64,000 nucleotides of DNA from Gallionella sp. (GCA_028710525.1 JAQTTY010000012.1:1-64000); one strand, 5' to 3'. Numbered from the stretch's first letter, positions 11,046 to 20,555 are shown. Numbers and translations are program-made. The notes: generated by a model from the sequence alone, not told the origin.

Positions 11046-12135
11046 GAGACAGCTTTGGCAACGCCTCATCACGCATGTCGACCCGATGCTGATGTTGGGT
11101 CTGTGCATGATCATGTCCACCAGTCTGTTGATGTTATACAGCGCTAGCGACGGCAACTGGATGCGCGTCGGCGGACAAGGCGCAAACATACTCGTCGCCC
11201 TGGTACTGATGTGGGTGGTGGCCAATCTGCCCTTGCACTATCTGATGCGCACCGCATTACCTATCTATCTGTTCGGCATGTTGTTGCTCATCGGTGTGGC
11301 CCTGTTTGGCGAGATCAGCCATGGCGCACGACGCTGGCTCAATCTAGGCGTGGCGACCATACAACCCTCAGAATTGATGAAGGTCGGCGTGCCACTGATG
11401 ATGGCTTGGTATTTCGAAAAACATGAAGCCACGTTAACGTGGAAGAACTACCTGATTGCCGCCCTCATTCTGCTCGTGCCGGTAGGATTAATAGCACGCC
11501 AGCCCGATCTAGGTACCGCGTTACTAATCACAGCGAGCGGTTTCTACGTGTTGTTCTTGGCCGGATTAAGCTGGCGCATCATAGGTGGCATGGTAGTTGC
11601 CAGCCTGGCCAGCGCACCTATCATGTGGAATATGCTGCATGAGTATCAGAAGCACCGCATCATGATGTTGCTAGACCCCACGCAAGACGCGCTTGGCAAG
11701 GGTTATCACACTATCCAAGGCATGATCGCAGTCGGTTCGGGTGGCTTGATCGGCAAAGGCTATATGGCAGGAACCCAGACTCACTTGGATTTCCTGCCAG
11801 AACGCACCACCGACTTCATCTTCGCCGTCTATTCGGAAGAGTTCGGATTCTTGGGCAACCTCATTCTGCTCGCCATGTATGGCTTTGTGATTACGCGTGG
11901 CTTTATGATCACGGGTAGTGCCTCGACCTATTTCACCCGTCTGATGGCTGGCAGTATCACCCTCACCTTCGCCACCTATGCCTTCGTTAATATGGGCATG
12001 GTGAGCGGCATCCTGCCGGTAGTCGGCGTACCTCTCCCGCTACTCAGTTACGGTGGGACTTCCATGCTCACCCTGCTACTGGGTTTCGGCATGCTGATGA
12101 GTATCGAGACCCATCAAAAGCTCAACAAGACTTAA
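11038..12135 (+). CDS. rodA: peptidoglycan glycosyltransferase RodA (SEDS family)
   Basis: A 365-residue polytopic SEDS polymerase with about ten membrane helices. Conserved stretches include GARRWLNLG...IQPSELMKVG, ARQPDLGTALLI, FLPERTTDFIFAVYSEEFG and the C-terminal VGVPLPLLSYGGTSML. It polymerises glycan strands from lipid II together with PBP2, whose gene it overlaps. The ATG at 11038 (MTKRQLWQRL) gives the normal length. Confidence 0.96.
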   Translation: MTKRQLWQRLITHVDPMLMLGLCMIMSTSLLMLYSASDGNWMRVGGQGANILVALVLMWVVANLPLHYLMRTALPIYLFGMLLLIGVALFGEISHGARRWLNLGVATIQPSELMKVGVPLMMAWYFEKHEATLTWKNYLIAALILLVPVGLIARQPDLGTALLITASGFYVLFLAGLSWRIIGGMVVASLASAPIMWNMLHEYQKHRIMMLLDPTQDALGKGYHTIQGMIAVGSGGLIGKGYMAGTQTHLDFLPERTTDFIFAVYSEEFGFLGNLILLAMYGFVITRGFMITGSASTYFTRLMAGSITLTFATYAFVNMGMVSGILPVVGVPLPLLSYGGTSMLTLLLGFGMLMSIETHQKLNKT

Positions 12136-12144
12136 GGAAATACT

Positions 12145-13089
12145 ATGCAAAGAAATATCGCCCTGCTGACACTCTCCGCTCTCTTGCTTAGCGCTTGCGG
12201 CAGCACGCCCGCACGTGAGACTAGCGGCACCGCAACACCTACAGCTACGACACCCTCGGGCGGATATCTGGCAGGCGACGGCCCAGACGGTAATGTGCCA
12301 ACTGACATAGACAACACTCCGGATGCCGTGCCTAAAGCAGAACCTTTCCATCGCTATGCCAACAGGCCCTATAAGGCGTTGGGCAAGGAGTACACGCCGC
12401 TCAGTAGCGTTGGCAATTACAAGGTGAGCGGCACTGCTTCCTGGTATGGCAAAAAGTTCCATGGCCAGCGCACCTCGATAGGCGAGACCTACGACATGTA
12501 CGCCATGACCGCCGCCCATCCCACACTGCCCATCCCCAGCTATGCGCGCGTCACCAACCTGAGAAACCATAAGTCGGTGGTGGTACGCATCAATGACCGC
12601 GGCCCATTCCTGCATGACCGCATCATCGACCTATCCTATGCAGCTGCACGCAAACTGGACATGATCGCTGCGGGCAGCGCCGAAGTCGAAGTGGAGAGTC
12701 TAGTGCCGGACGCAGTCGTGACACCCGTCGCACCGGTCGCGGTAGTGGATAGCGAGCCGCTTCCCGTCGTGTCTACCCCTATAGAGTCAGCAGCTTCGGC
12801 TCCGGCCAGTGCAGTACCCGCTCCCATCGCGGCGGCTCCAGCTAGCGCTGCGAAATCGAAGAACGTGTATCTGCAACTGGGTGCCTTCCAAACAGAAGCC
12901 AGCGCCAAACAATTCTTGAGCAAAATGCGTCACAAACTCGGCAGCAAGCAAAAGCAACTGGTGTTGTTGCACAAAGGTGGCTTGATGCGCGTGCAGATCG
13001 GCCCATATGCCACTGCCGACGAAGCACGCGAGGCTGCACCCGCGCTGCACAACAAGCTGGGCGTTAAACCTTTCGTAAGTTTGAAATAA
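12145..13089 (+). CDS. rlpA: septal ring lytic transglycosylase RlpA-like lipoprotein
   Basis: A 314-residue outer-membrane lipoprotein: signal peptide with lipobox LSAC, and a double-psi beta-barrel domain (SGTASWYGKKFHGQRTSIGE ... INDRGPFLHDRIIDLSYAAA). A Pro/Ala/Val-rich linker leads to a C-terminal SPOR domain (YLQLGAFQTEASAKQFLSKM) that binds denuded glycan. RlpA cuts glycan strands lacking stem peptides. A good ribosome site (AAGGAAA) precedes the ATG, nine bases after rodA. In many species dacA and others follow rlpA; here a RDD/pilin-like gene does. Confidence 0.93.
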   Translation: MQRNIALLTLSALLLSACGSTPARETSGTATPTATTPSGGYLAGDGPDGNVPTDIDNTPDAVPKAEPFHRYANRPYKALGKEYTPLSSVGNYKVSGTASWYGKKFHGQRTSIGETYDMYAMTAAHPTLPIPSYARVTNLRNHKSVVVRINDRGPFLHDRIIDLSYAAARKLDMIAAGSAEVEVESLVPDAVVTPVAPVAVVDSEPLPVVSTPIESAASAPASAVPAPIAAAPASAAKSKNVYLQLGAFQTEASAKQFLSKMRHKLGSKQKQLVLLHKGGLMRVQIGPYATADEAREAAPALHNKLGVKPFVSLK

Positions 13090-13125
13090 TTTTTAGCGCC
13101 ATCAAAATACCCAAGGAGTACAGCA

Positions 13126-14052
13126 ATGATTTGTGCAAAATGTGGCACCAACAATCTATACGTAGCCACCGAATGCAGTGCCTGCGGTGCCAGCCTCGCC
13201 CCCACTGAAACGACCGAACTGGTCTATGCGGGTTTCTGGAAGCGCTTTGCTGCACTGTTCATAGACGGCCTACTGGTTGGCTTTGCCTCGATACTACTCA
13301 TAGTTGTATTGGGATTAGTGCTGGGTATGCAATCCGCATTGATGGTTGGGCTGTTCTACTTGCTGATGTTTGGCCTTTCCGCCTACTACTTCGTTTCCAT
13401 GGAAGCAGGGCCCAATAGCGCCACCCTAGGCAAACGCTGGTTGAAGCTTAGAGTGCTGGATGTAGATGGCAATCGCCTGAGTACAGGCCGCGCCTTAGGG
13501 CGCTGGTTTGCCCACGGCATCTCCAACATCACCTTCTACATCGGCTATCTGATACAGCCATTCACCGAACGTAAACAAGCGCTGCACGACATCATCAGCA
13601 CCACCACCGTGGTAGATGATGACCCCGAAGGTAGCTCGACTGGCCTAGTCATCGCGCTGATCGCCGGCACCATCTTGATCTTCGCCGTCATCGGCATACT
13701 CGCCGCCGTTGCCATCCCCGCCTACTCCAGCTATGTCGGCAAAGCCCATGTCGCCCAAGCGTATCCTCAAGCGATGGCCGCCACCCAAGTGCTGGACCGC
13801 TACTTCATCGCCAACGGCAAACTGCCCGATACAGCCGCAGAAGCCAACCTGCCCACCTATGACAGCGAGGCCGCCACCATGCACTACGACACCCAGACCG
13901 GCCAAATGATTGTTGAATTCTCGCAAGGACAAGGCGCACTAGCAGGACGACACCTCAACTTCACACCGACGTTATTAGTCGACAATACCCTGGAATGGAA
14001 ATGCTCCAGCAAAGACATCCGACCAGAATTGCTGACGGCACAATGCAAGTGA
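13126..14052 (+). CDS. zinc-ribbon + RDD membrane domain + pilin-like C-terminal domain fusion
   Basis: The 308-residue protein has three parts. Residues 1-25 form a zinc ribbon (Cys3, Cys6, Cys17, Cys20). Residues about 30-165 are an RDD domain (GFWKRFAALFIDGLLVG ... GPNSATLGKRWLKLRV). From about 175, GTILIFAVIGILAAVAIPAY plus SSYVGKAHVAQA copies the N-terminal helix of type IV pilins. The end, WKCSSKDIRPELLTAQC, matches the C-terminal disulfide region of PilA-type pilins. There is no prepilin cleavage site before the pilin helix, since it follows the RDD helices, so it is unlikely to be assembled as a pilin. GGAGTACAGCAATG gives a good start. Function is unknown. Confidence 0.85.
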   Translation: MICAKCGTNNLYVATECSACGASLAPTETTELVYAGFWKRFAALFIDGLLVGFASILLIVVLGLVLGMQSALMVGLFYLLMFGLSAYYFVSMEAGPNSATLGKRWLKLRVLDVDGNRLSTGRALGRWFAHGISNITFYIGYLIQPFTERKQALHDIISTTTVVDDDPEGSSTGLVIALIAGTILIFAVIGILAAVAIPAYSSYVGKAHVAQAYPQAMAATQVLDRYFIANGKLPDTAAEANLPTYDSEAATMHYDTQTGQMIVEFSQGQGALAGRHLNFTPTLLVDNTLEWKCSSKDIRPELLTAQCK

Positions 14053-14062
14053 TGTGATGTTT

Positions 14063-14088
14063 AAAGGGCTGCGTGAGCAGCCCTTTTT
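14063..14088 (+). terminator. intrinsic terminator after the RDD/pilin-like gene
   Basis: A 10-bp stem (AAAGGGCTGC / GCAGCCCTTT) with loop GTGA runs into TTTTT, 11 bases after the stop codon. It probably ends the mre-rodA-rlpA transcription unit. Confidence 0.9.
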
Positions 14089-14217
14089 ATTTGCGAAGTG
14101 TTAAACCAATACAGATGCTAATAAATCGACTGCGACTCCCTATTCTTGCCTTGCTACGAATAGGAAAAATATATTGACTGCGGTACATTGCAGTTCGTAG
14201 ATGTAAAGGGGCTTGCA

Positions 14218-15108
14218 ATGGTGACGCGTGAATTTGGAGCTTTACTGATACCTTTCAGTGCCTCGTTTGGAGGAGTAACAATCGAGCCGGTTGAATATCA
14301 CGAAGAAGTAGTGAAATCAATTCTATCAATTGCAAATTTAGACGGATTCTTCTATCCCCCTACAGTCCAAACTTGGGAGGCTAGTCCTAAAACTGGCAAA
14401 CCGACGAAGCGCATAAAAAATACGCAAAGACCAGCCACCGTTTATCACTTACCAGTTACGCATACCTTATGTATAACTAATCCTGTAGCAACAAACGTTA
14501 ACTTTGAGGATGGTGGCGTTCTCATACATTTGCTAAGTTTCCTTTTTGGGGCTCGTTTGCAATTTTCGGAGTGGAGAATCGATGGTCGTGTGCCCACTAA
14601 AATAGGTGATAGCAACCTAATCGTTTCTGAGAATACTGCTGCGCACTTTCTTGAATTTACTTATTTTGGTTGGCGAATGTGGGCAGAGGAGCTGCGGCAA
14701 AGGTTTGTGAATATCCTTTATGTATATGCTCGAGCCAAGAGCCTTGAGTGGGACTGGGATTCATTTTTGTGGCAATACACAACTTTTGACGCTCTGTACA
14801 AGTTGTTTGCTGACATGCATGGGAAAAGAGCTGATTCTCACCCGGCTAGATTTAATTTGGTTTGTGCTGAGTTAGGCTTGAAGTACGATCAAAATACAAT
14901 CTCTGCGATTTGCAAAGCTCGTCGATTATTGGTGCACGAAGCAATGTGGAACGACGCTACCATTGGTCACTCATTTGACAATCAGAGACTCCATGATTGC
15001 CTAGCTCGATTTAATGCTAGATTCATTGCAGCTATTGTTGGATACAAAAATGAATTCACACAAAGCACCTGGACTTCAATGGGGTGTTTTCCCTTTGATA
15101 AACCATAG
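14218..15108 (+). CDS. hypothetical protein with HEPN-like RxxxxH motif
   Basis: A 296-residue soluble protein with no close family I can name. Near the C-terminus it reads ICKARRLLVHEAMW, giving R235-x4-H240, the catalytic pattern of HEPN RNase domains such as the ApeA-like type, within a helical region. The N-terminal 130 residues look beta-rich. The ATG at 14218 is preceded by AAAGGGG; the frame also opens at a TTG at 14188. Its base composition is richer in A+T than its neighbours, and it lies alone between a terminator and a dispersed-repeat hairpin. It looks acquired. A role in RNA-targeting defence is inference only. Confidence 0.6.
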   Translation: MVTREFGALLIPFSASFGGVTIEPVEYHEEVVKSILSIANLDGFFYPPTVQTWEASPKTGKPTKRIKNTQRPATVYHLPVTHTLCITNPVATNVNFEDGGVLIHLLSFLFGARLQFSEWRIDGRVPTKIGDSNLIVSENTAAHFLEFTYFGWRMWAEELRQRFVNILYVYARAKSLEWDWDSFLWQYTTFDALYKLFADMHGKRADSHPARFNLVCAELGLKYDQNTISAICKARRLLVHEAMWNDATIGHSFDNQRLHDCLARFNARFIAAIVGYKNEFTQSTWTSMGCFPFDKP

Positions 15109-15293
15109 TAGCTAGTTTGCACTGTATGACTCGTGGGCAGAGTGTATTCCCCTGTGCGCCGCCGAGTAGCGGAGGCTGGTCAGGGGCTTTCGGCGAGGAC
15201 TGTCTGAGCGCGTAGCGCGAGTTCCGCAGCCGCCTGACCAGTCGAGCAACGCAGGGAACCCGAAGGGCGGTAAACCGGGGTCGCCTTTTCTTT

Positions 15294-15330
15294 GGTTACT
15301 TTCTTTTTGGCGAAGCAAAAGAAAGTAACC
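15294..15330. repeat. 14-bp inverted repeat of a dispersed intergenic element
   Basis: The 350-bp gap between the HEPN-like gene and the minus-strand rlmI-like gene holds no credible gene. At its centre is a perfect hairpin GGTTACTTTCTTTT / AAAAGAAAGTAACC with a 9-nt loop, embedded in GGGTCGCCTTTTCTTTGG. This exact motif is well known as a recurrent intergenic sequence in beta- and gammaproteobacteria. The surrounding C/G-rich DNA (15140-15290) has further short hairpins. Confidence 0.75.
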
Positions 15331-15459
15331 AGCTGCCGGTCTGCCACCGGCGGTTTTGCTTTTTCGGACTAGCGGGCTTCGCCCATCCTTCGATACACCG
15401 CGCGATGCACAGCACTCAGGACGAACGGTCTTAGGTGTTCAGGGCGAACGGCCTACAAA

Positions 15460-16794
15460 TTACGAAGCCACCCGCAACACCAAGCCCTTCAAATACGCCC
15501 CCTCGGGAAAACTCAGCAACACTGGATGATCTGCGCTTTCGTGCAGGTGATGCACGATCTGCGCATCTACGCCTGCATCCAGCGCTGCACCGGCGATGAT
15601 CTTCTGGAATAGCTCTTCGTTGATGCCGCCTGAGCATGAATAGGTGGCGAGCAGGCCGCCGGGATTGAGCAGCTTGAAGCCCAGCAGATTGATGTCCTTG
15701 TAACCTCGTGCGGCTTTCTCGGCGAAGGCGGCGGTGGGGGCGAACTTGGGCGGGTCGAGGATGATGAAGTCGAACTTGCGGCCTTGGTCGCGCAGTTTGC
15801 GCAGTGCTTGGAACACATCATCGCACTGCCATTCAGCCGCACTCGCATCGAGTCCATTACTGGCGAGGTTAGTCTCGGCGATGGCCAATGCTTCGGCAGA
15901 AGCATCGATAGATAGAACCGACTTAGCACCGCCGCGCAAGGCATATAGAGAGAAGCCGCCGGTATAGCAGAAGCAATTCAGCACGCTCTTGCCGCGCGCC
16001 AAACGTTCAGTGAGATGACGATTGTCGCGTTGATCCAGATAGAAGCCGGTCTTTTGTCCATCGGCCACATCGACCTTGAAACGCAGACCATGTTCGACCA
16101 CTTCGACAGCTTCGGGGAGCACGCCGCGCAGCACGCCGTTGCGTTCTGGCAAGCCTTCTAAACCACGCGAATCAGAATCGGAACGTTCGTAAATACAGAT
16201 AGGCTCACACAATTCTTGCAAGATGTCGGCGATGGTGTCGCGCCAATATTCCGCGCCCGCGCTGCCGATCTGCATCACCAATACCTCACCATACAGATCG
16301 ACGATGAGGCCGGGCAAACCATCTGATTCCGCATGGATGACACGCATGCCGCTGCTTTCCTTGAGCATGCCCAGCATATCCCGTGCGGCGAGCGCATTGA
16401 CCAACTTGCGGCGGAAAAAGGCGGTGTCTATAAGTTCATCTTCGCGCCACGACCATACCCGCGCGCTGATCTGCGAGCCGGGGTTGTAAGCCGCCCACGC
16501 TAGAAAAGCGCCCTCAGCACTACGCACTGCGACGGTCTCTCCGTTTCCCGGCTGGCCGTCCACATGCGCGATCGCACCTGAGAACACCCAAGGGTGACGA
16601 CGCTGCAGCGACTTCTCACGACCTGCGGCCAACACGATAGTCGGCGCGCCATGAGCATCGCCGCTACGGGGTTGGCTCAACGTGCGCGGCACACTGGCGG
16701 GTTGTTGTGTGCGGGTGCGCTTGCGGAAATCTGGTTTGCCGGATGCGGTGCGCTTCCCGGTCGTGCGGGGCTTGTGGGATTTTTCTTGTGTCAT
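15460..16794 (-). CDS. rlmI: class I SAM-dependent rRNA methyltransferase, RlmI-like
   Basis: A 444-residue protein. Residues 1-45 are a basic extension (HKPRTTGKRTASG...RKRTRT), followed by a PUA domain (VLAAGREKSLQRRHPWVFSGAI) and the methyltransferase core with NCFCYTGGFSLYALRGGA (SAM binding) and FIILDPPKFAP (catalytic DPPK). RlmI makes m5C1962 in 23S rRNA. It is about 45 residues longer than E. coli RlmI because of the tail. AAGAAG lies before the ATG. It is nine bases downstream of xerC, so probably co-transcribed with it. Confidence 0.88.
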   Translation of the reverse strand: MTQEKSHKPRTTGKRTASGKPDFRKRTRTQQPASVPRTLSQPRSGDAHGAPTIVLAAGREKSLQRRHPWVFSGAIAHVDGQPGNGETVAVRSAEGAFLAWAAYNPGSQISARVWSWREDELIDTAFFRRKLVNALAARDMLGMLKESSGMRVIHAESDGLPGLIVDLYGEVLVMQIGSAGAEYWRDTIADILQELCEPICIYERSDSDSRGLEGLPERNGVLRGVLPEAVEVVEHGLRFKVDVADGQKTGFYLDQRDNRHLTERLARGKSVLNCFCYTGGFSLYALRGGAKSVLSIDASAEALAIAETNLASNGLDASAAEWQCDDVFQALRKLRDQGRKFDFIILDPPKFAPTAAFAEKAARGYKDINLLGFKLLNPGGLLATYSCSGGINEELFQKIIAGAALDAGVDAQIVHHLHESADHPVLLSFPEGAYLKGLVLRVAS

Positions 16795-16803
16795 GGTTTC
16801 TTC

Positions 16804-17739
16804 TTAAGGTTTGCGTTTGGCGCGCGGATGCGCCGCGTCGTAGATCTTGCTTAGATATTGATAATCGAGATGGGTATAGACCTGCGTGGTGGAGATGCTG
16901 GCATGGCCCAACATCTCTTGCACCGCGCGCAGATCGCCGGAGGACTGCAACACATGGGTAGCAAAGGAATGGCGCAATAGATGCGGATGCACATTGCTGG
17001 TGATACCCAGCTTGATGCCCCATTGCTTCATGCGCAGTTGCACTACGCGCGGTGAGATGCGCTGGCCACGTGCGCCCACGAACAAAGCGGTCTCTCCCGC
17101 CAAGGCCAGTTGATCGCGCACCGCCAGCCAAGCTTGCAGTGCGGTGGTAGCAAAGCTGCCCAGAGGAACGATACGAGTCTTGTTGCCTTTACCGGTGACG
17201 CGCACTTCGCCGCTGCCGAGAAAGGCTTGCATGTCCGCCAACTCCATACTCACCAGCTCCGCCAGTCGTAGGCCTGAGGAATAAAGCAACTCCACGATGG
17301 CCTTGTCGCGCAAGGCTTCAGCATCGTCACCGGGTATCGCCATCAATCGCCCAGCTTCGTCTGGGGACAGCGCTTGCGGCAGAGTCTTGGGTGATTTTGG
17401 CGCGCGCAATCCAGTACAGGGATTATCGCTATGGCCGTGGTCGCGCATCAGATAGGTAAAGAATCCGCGCCACGCAGATAGCATGCGCGCCAACGAGCGG
17501 CCCGACAGACCTTGCCCGTGCAACTGGGCAACGTAGCGCCGTATCTGGTGCACCTTGAGCGTGCTCAACGGCGTTTCGCCGGACAACTCGAACAGATGGC
17601 GCAAGTCGCGCGCATAATTTTCAGCGGTCAGTTCGGAGTAACGCTTTTCGAAACGCAACCACGCCAGATAGCCTTGCAGATAGCGTTCGTTCAGCACTGT
17701 TGCCGAGGTCGTATCCGACTCAGTGCCTGGCATGGTCAT
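16804..17739 (-). CDS. xerC: tyrosine recombinase XerC
   Basis: The 311-residue site-specific recombinase resolves chromosome dimers at dif with XerD. It shows an N-terminal SAM-like core-binding domain (YLAWLRFEKRYSELTAENYARD), catalytic Arg in SSGLRLAELVSM, HLLRHSFATH, then GHASISTTQVYTHLD with the nucleophilic Tyr. Its start shares one base with the DUF484 stop, the common xerC/DUF484/dapF arrangement. This is the housekeeping Xer protein, distinct from the two island integrases. Confidence 0.95.
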   Translation of the reverse strand: MTMPGTESDTTSATVLNERYLQGYLAWLRFEKRYSELTAENYARDLRHLFELSGETPLSTLKVHQIRRYVAQLHGQGLSGRSLARMLSAWRGFFTYLMRDHGHSDNPCTGLRAPKSPKTLPQALSPDEAGRLMAIPGDDAEALRDKAIVELLYSSGLRLAELVSMELADMQAFLGSGEVRVTGKGNKTRIVPLGSFATTALQAWLAVRDQLALAGETALFVGARGQRISPRVVQLRMKQWGIKLGITSNVHPHLLRHSFATHVLQSSGDLRAVQEMLGHASISTTQVYTHLDYQYLSKIYDAAHPRAKRKP

Positions 17740-18362
17740 TACTCTAGATGGGGATGCAAGGCGCTGGCCACGGCTTCTGCGATGCGCTGCAGAAACACCG
17801 TGCCCATCTCGGGATAGAAGCGTTGCTTGTCTGAGCTCGCCAACACCAACACACCGACCGTGTCACTTCCCGCATGCAAAGGAAGATAGGCGTAGGAACG
17901 CAAATCACCCGAGTTCTTGCCGAACCAAGTGGCGGTATCGTGGGCGGGATGATGCAGACAAACCGGTTGCGATTGCGCATCCGCGAAAGCCAGCACCTCG
18001 GCGCTGGGTGGATTGATCTGCCATAGGCGCAACACGGTATGCGGCACAGTGAAGATGTCACTTAGCAAATGCGGCACCATCTCCTTGAGTGTGTCCAGAT
18101 CGCGCGCTGAGAACAGCGCCACGATGAACTCGTGCACCTTGTGTTGCAGCGCATCGTTTTCTTTTGCGAACAACAGCAGATCGTGCAGCTTCTTCTCTAA
18201 GTCTTTGTTCTTTTCGCGCAGCGCCAGCAACTGCCGCTCACTCAAGGAGATGGTGCGGCCACCATGCGGATGCGGCACATTGATACGCACCAAGGTCTCG
18301 ATGTGCGACTCGAAGAACTGCGGGTTGTCTTCCAGATATTGCGCTACGTCTTCAGCTCTCAT
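17739..18362 (-). CDS. DUF484 family protein (GAF-like)
   Basis: A 207-residue protein. The N-terminus (MRAEDVAQYLEDNPQFFESH) and SLSERQLLALREKNKDLEKK coiled coil are hallmarks of DUF484, and the rest is a GAF-like fold (LPLHAGSDTVGVLVLASSD). The family is almost always found between dapF and xerC, as here. Its biochemical role is not established. Confidence 0.92.
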   Translation of the reverse strand: MRAEDVAQYLEDNPQFFESHIETLVRINVPHPHGGRTISLSERQLLALREKNKDLEKKLHDLLLFAKENDALQHKVHEFIVALFSARDLDTLKEMVPHLLSDIFTVPHTVLRLWQINPPSAEVLAFADAQSQPVCLHHPAHDTATWFGKNSGDLRSYAYLPLHAGSDTVGVLVLASSDKQRFYPEMGTVFLQRIAEAVASALHPHLE

Positions 18363-18433
18363 CTCTACTCCTAATTATCTATTGCCTATGTCGCGACGCC
18401 ATCACTGTGCGCCAGCGTGTAGCCTTGAATCAC

Positions 18434-19258
18434 CTATAGCGCGATCTCGCCCTGGAACACGGTAATGGCTGGGCCAGTCAGAAAGACCGGCTCACCCATC
18501 CCTGCCCAAGCGATACTCAGCGAGCCACCGCGCGTCAGCACATGCACCGGACTTTGCACCAAGCCTAAACGGATGCCTGCCACCGCCGCCGCACATGCGC
18601 CTGTGCCACAAGCGAGCGTCTCGCCTGTGCCACGCTCATATACACGCAGCTTGATACTGTTCTTATCCACTATCTGCATGAAGCCCGCATTGACGCGTTT
18701 GGGAAAACGCACATGCTGCTCGATCAGCGGCCCTAAGCGTGACACCTCGGCAGTCTCTACATTCTCAACCACCTGCACCGCATGCGGGTTACCCATGGAT
18801 AGCGCGCTGATATGCAGTGTCGCGCCGCCCACTTCTAGCGCCTCGCTGATCTGCTCGGTGCCACCTGTGAATGGAATACGCACGGGATCGAATATGGGCG
18901 CACCCATATTCACCGTAACGCGACCATCCTCTTCCAGACGCGGCATGATCATGCCGCTCTTGGTCTCGACCACGATCTCACGTTTGCTGGTGAGCTTCTG
19001 CTCATGCACAAAACGCACGAAACAACGCGCGCCGTTGCCGCATTGTTCTACCTCCCCACCGTCCGCATTGAAGATGCGATAACGGAAATCCGCTTCCTGG
19101 ATCAAGGATTTTTCCACCAGCAAGATCTGATCGCAGCCCACACCGAAGTTACGGTCGGCCAGCAAACGCAATTGCACGGGCGTCAGATTGATAGATTGGC
19201 GTACGCCATCTATCACCACGAAATCATTGCCCGCTCCATGCATCTTTGTGAATTTCAT
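18434..19258 (-). CDS. dapF: diaminopimelate epimerase
   Basis: A 274-residue DapF that converts LL- to meso-diaminopimelate for lysine and peptidoglycan. Both catalytic cysteines are visible, in [13 protein letters not shown] and in [14 protein letters not shown]. The ATG at 19258 ([18 protein letters not shown]) is preceded by GGAGAGG; the frame extends to 19291 without family support. The 211-bp gap upstream of it shows no gene I can support. Confidence 0.96.
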   Translation of the reverse strand: MKFTKMHGAGNDFVVIDGVRQSINLTPVQLRLLADRNFGVGCDQILLVEKSLIQEADFRYRIFNADGGEVEQCGNGARCFVRFVHEQKLTSKREIVVETKSGMIMPRLEEDGRVTVNMGAPIFDPVRIPFTGGTEQISEALEVGGATLHISALSMGNPHAVQVVENVETAEVSRLGPLIEQHVRFPKRVNAGFMQIVDKNSIKLRVYERGTGETLACGTGACAAAVAGIRLGLVQSPVHVLTRGGSLSIAWAGMGEPVFLTGPAITVFQGEIAL

Positions 19259-19469
19259 ACAAACCTCTCCAAATCGTTTTTTTGAGCGCATCGCTGTGTC
19301 ACGTGCTAACTCACTCCTAGTCCATCTCGCTGATATGCCTGCGTCATTCGTTGATAAAACAACTAGCCATTCGACTAAGCCAGCAAGCTGGCAAGTCGCT
19401 GGTTATGCGCGGCTCCTTGCGCTGCTTCTCCAAAAATTCAATTTGGAAAGGATTGCACATCGCAGATAA

Positions 19470-20039
19470 TTACTTTAATTCTTGATGCCTAAAGCAGTCA
19501 GTCGTGTGGTCGTTGACCATGCCGGTCGCCTGCATAAAAGCGTAGCAGATGGTCGTGCCGACGAATTTGAAGCCACGTCGCTTCATATCTTTGCTCATCG
19601 CGTCTGATTCGGGCGTACTGGCCGGCATATCGGCCATGCTGCGCCGCTTGTTCTGTAGCGTCTTGCCACCCACGAACTGCCAAACATAGCGGTCGAAGCT
19701 GCCGAACTCGGCCTGCACTTGCAGGAATTTCTGCGCATTCAATACAGCGGAATTTACCTTGAGCCTGTTACGCACGATGCCAGCATCCTGCAATAGCGCC
19801 GCTATTTTAGCCGAGTCATACGCGGCGATGCGCACCGCATCAAAATTGTCGAATGCCTTGCGGTAATTTTCGCGCTTGCGCAACACGGTGATCCAACTCA
19901 ATCCGGCCTGTGCGCCTTCCAAAATGAGAAACTCGAAAAGCAGGCGATCATCGTGCAGCGGCACACCCCACTCCAGATCGTGATAGCGCTGATACAGCGC
20001 ATCGTCGCCGGCCCAGACGCAACGACAGCGCTCAGTCAT
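19470..20039 (-). CDS. tag: DNA-3-methyladenine glycosylase I
   Basis: A 189-residue Tag enzyme that excises 3-methyladenine from DNA. It has the N-terminal Cys and YHDLEWGVPLHDD (zinc His and substrate pocket), the ILEGAQAGLSWITVL core and the C-terminal HTTDCF, whose His and Cys complete the zinc site known for E. coli Tag. The ATG at 20039 (MTERCRCVW) lies inside the end of the upstream CoA-binding gene with an eight-base overlap, so the pair is translationally coupled. Confidence 0.93.
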   Translation of the reverse strand: MTERCRCVWAGDDALYQRYHDLEWGVPLHDDRLLFEFLILEGAQAGLSWITVLRKRENYRKAFDNFDAVRIAAYDSAKIAALLQDAGIVRNRLKVNSAVLNAQKFLQVQAEFGSFDRYVWQFVGGKTLQNKRRSMADMPASTPESDAMSKDMKRRGFKFVGTTICYAFMQATGMVNDHTTDCFRHQELK

Positions 20040-20466
20040 TGGGCTCGTCATCCAGACACAGTTGGACACAATCGCGCCACATACATCTATCCATCACCAC
20101 GGTGATCCCCGCTTGTTGCGCGCGCAGCGCGGCAACTTCGTCTATCACGCCATCCTGCAACCACAGATTTTTGATGCCTAACTTGATGCAAGTATCCACG
20201 ATAGCCGCCACATGCTCAGAAGCGCGGAACACATCCACGATGTCGGGACGTTGCGGCAGGCTTTCCAGATCGGGGTAAGCGCGTTCTCCTAACACTTCAT
20301 CGACCAAGGGCCGCACTGGGATGATGTGGTAGCCCTTACTCTGCAAGCCACGTGCCACGCGGAAGCTAGGACGTGCAGCATTTGGCGATAAACCCAGCAC
20401 GGCGACATGCTTGACCTTATGCAGCAACTGTTTGATCTGTTCGGGATGGGGATTGGTAAATGTCAT
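20032..20466 (-). CDS. CoA-binding protein (YccU-like)
   Basis: A 144-residue single-domain Rossmann-fold protein of the CoA-binding family related to the N-terminus of succinyl-CoA synthetase alpha. It contains VAVLGLSPNAARPSFRVARG (nucleotide loop) and a central DIVDVFRASEHV stretch. The start at 20466 is supported by GAAGAG upstream; the frame is open to 20508. The physiological role is unknown. It overlaps tag by eight bases. Confidence 0.88.
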   Translation of the reverse strand: MTFTNPHPEQIKQLLHKVKHVAVLGLSPNAARPSFRVARGLQSKGYHIIPVRPLVDEVLGERAYPDLESLPQRPDIVDVFRASEHVAAIVDTCIKLGIKNLWLQDGVIDEVAALRAQQAGITVVMDRCMWRDCVQLCLDDEPND

Positions 20467-20555
20467 GGCGCGCTCTTCAGATACGGACTGAACGTAAGAT
20501 AACATCAATGCCGACTGTGATGCGAACGCGCCTCTGCAATCGTCGCTACATCAGC

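Noticed and set aside
15112..15318. 68-aa minus-strand ORF in the gap before rlmI
   Set aside because: It lies over the dispersed hairpin repeat; frames like this arise wherever that repeat occurs and show no start signal.
19259..19469. 93-aa plus-strand ORF upstream of dapF
   Set aside because: It overlaps the dapF start antisense, has no ribosome site and an unordered composition.
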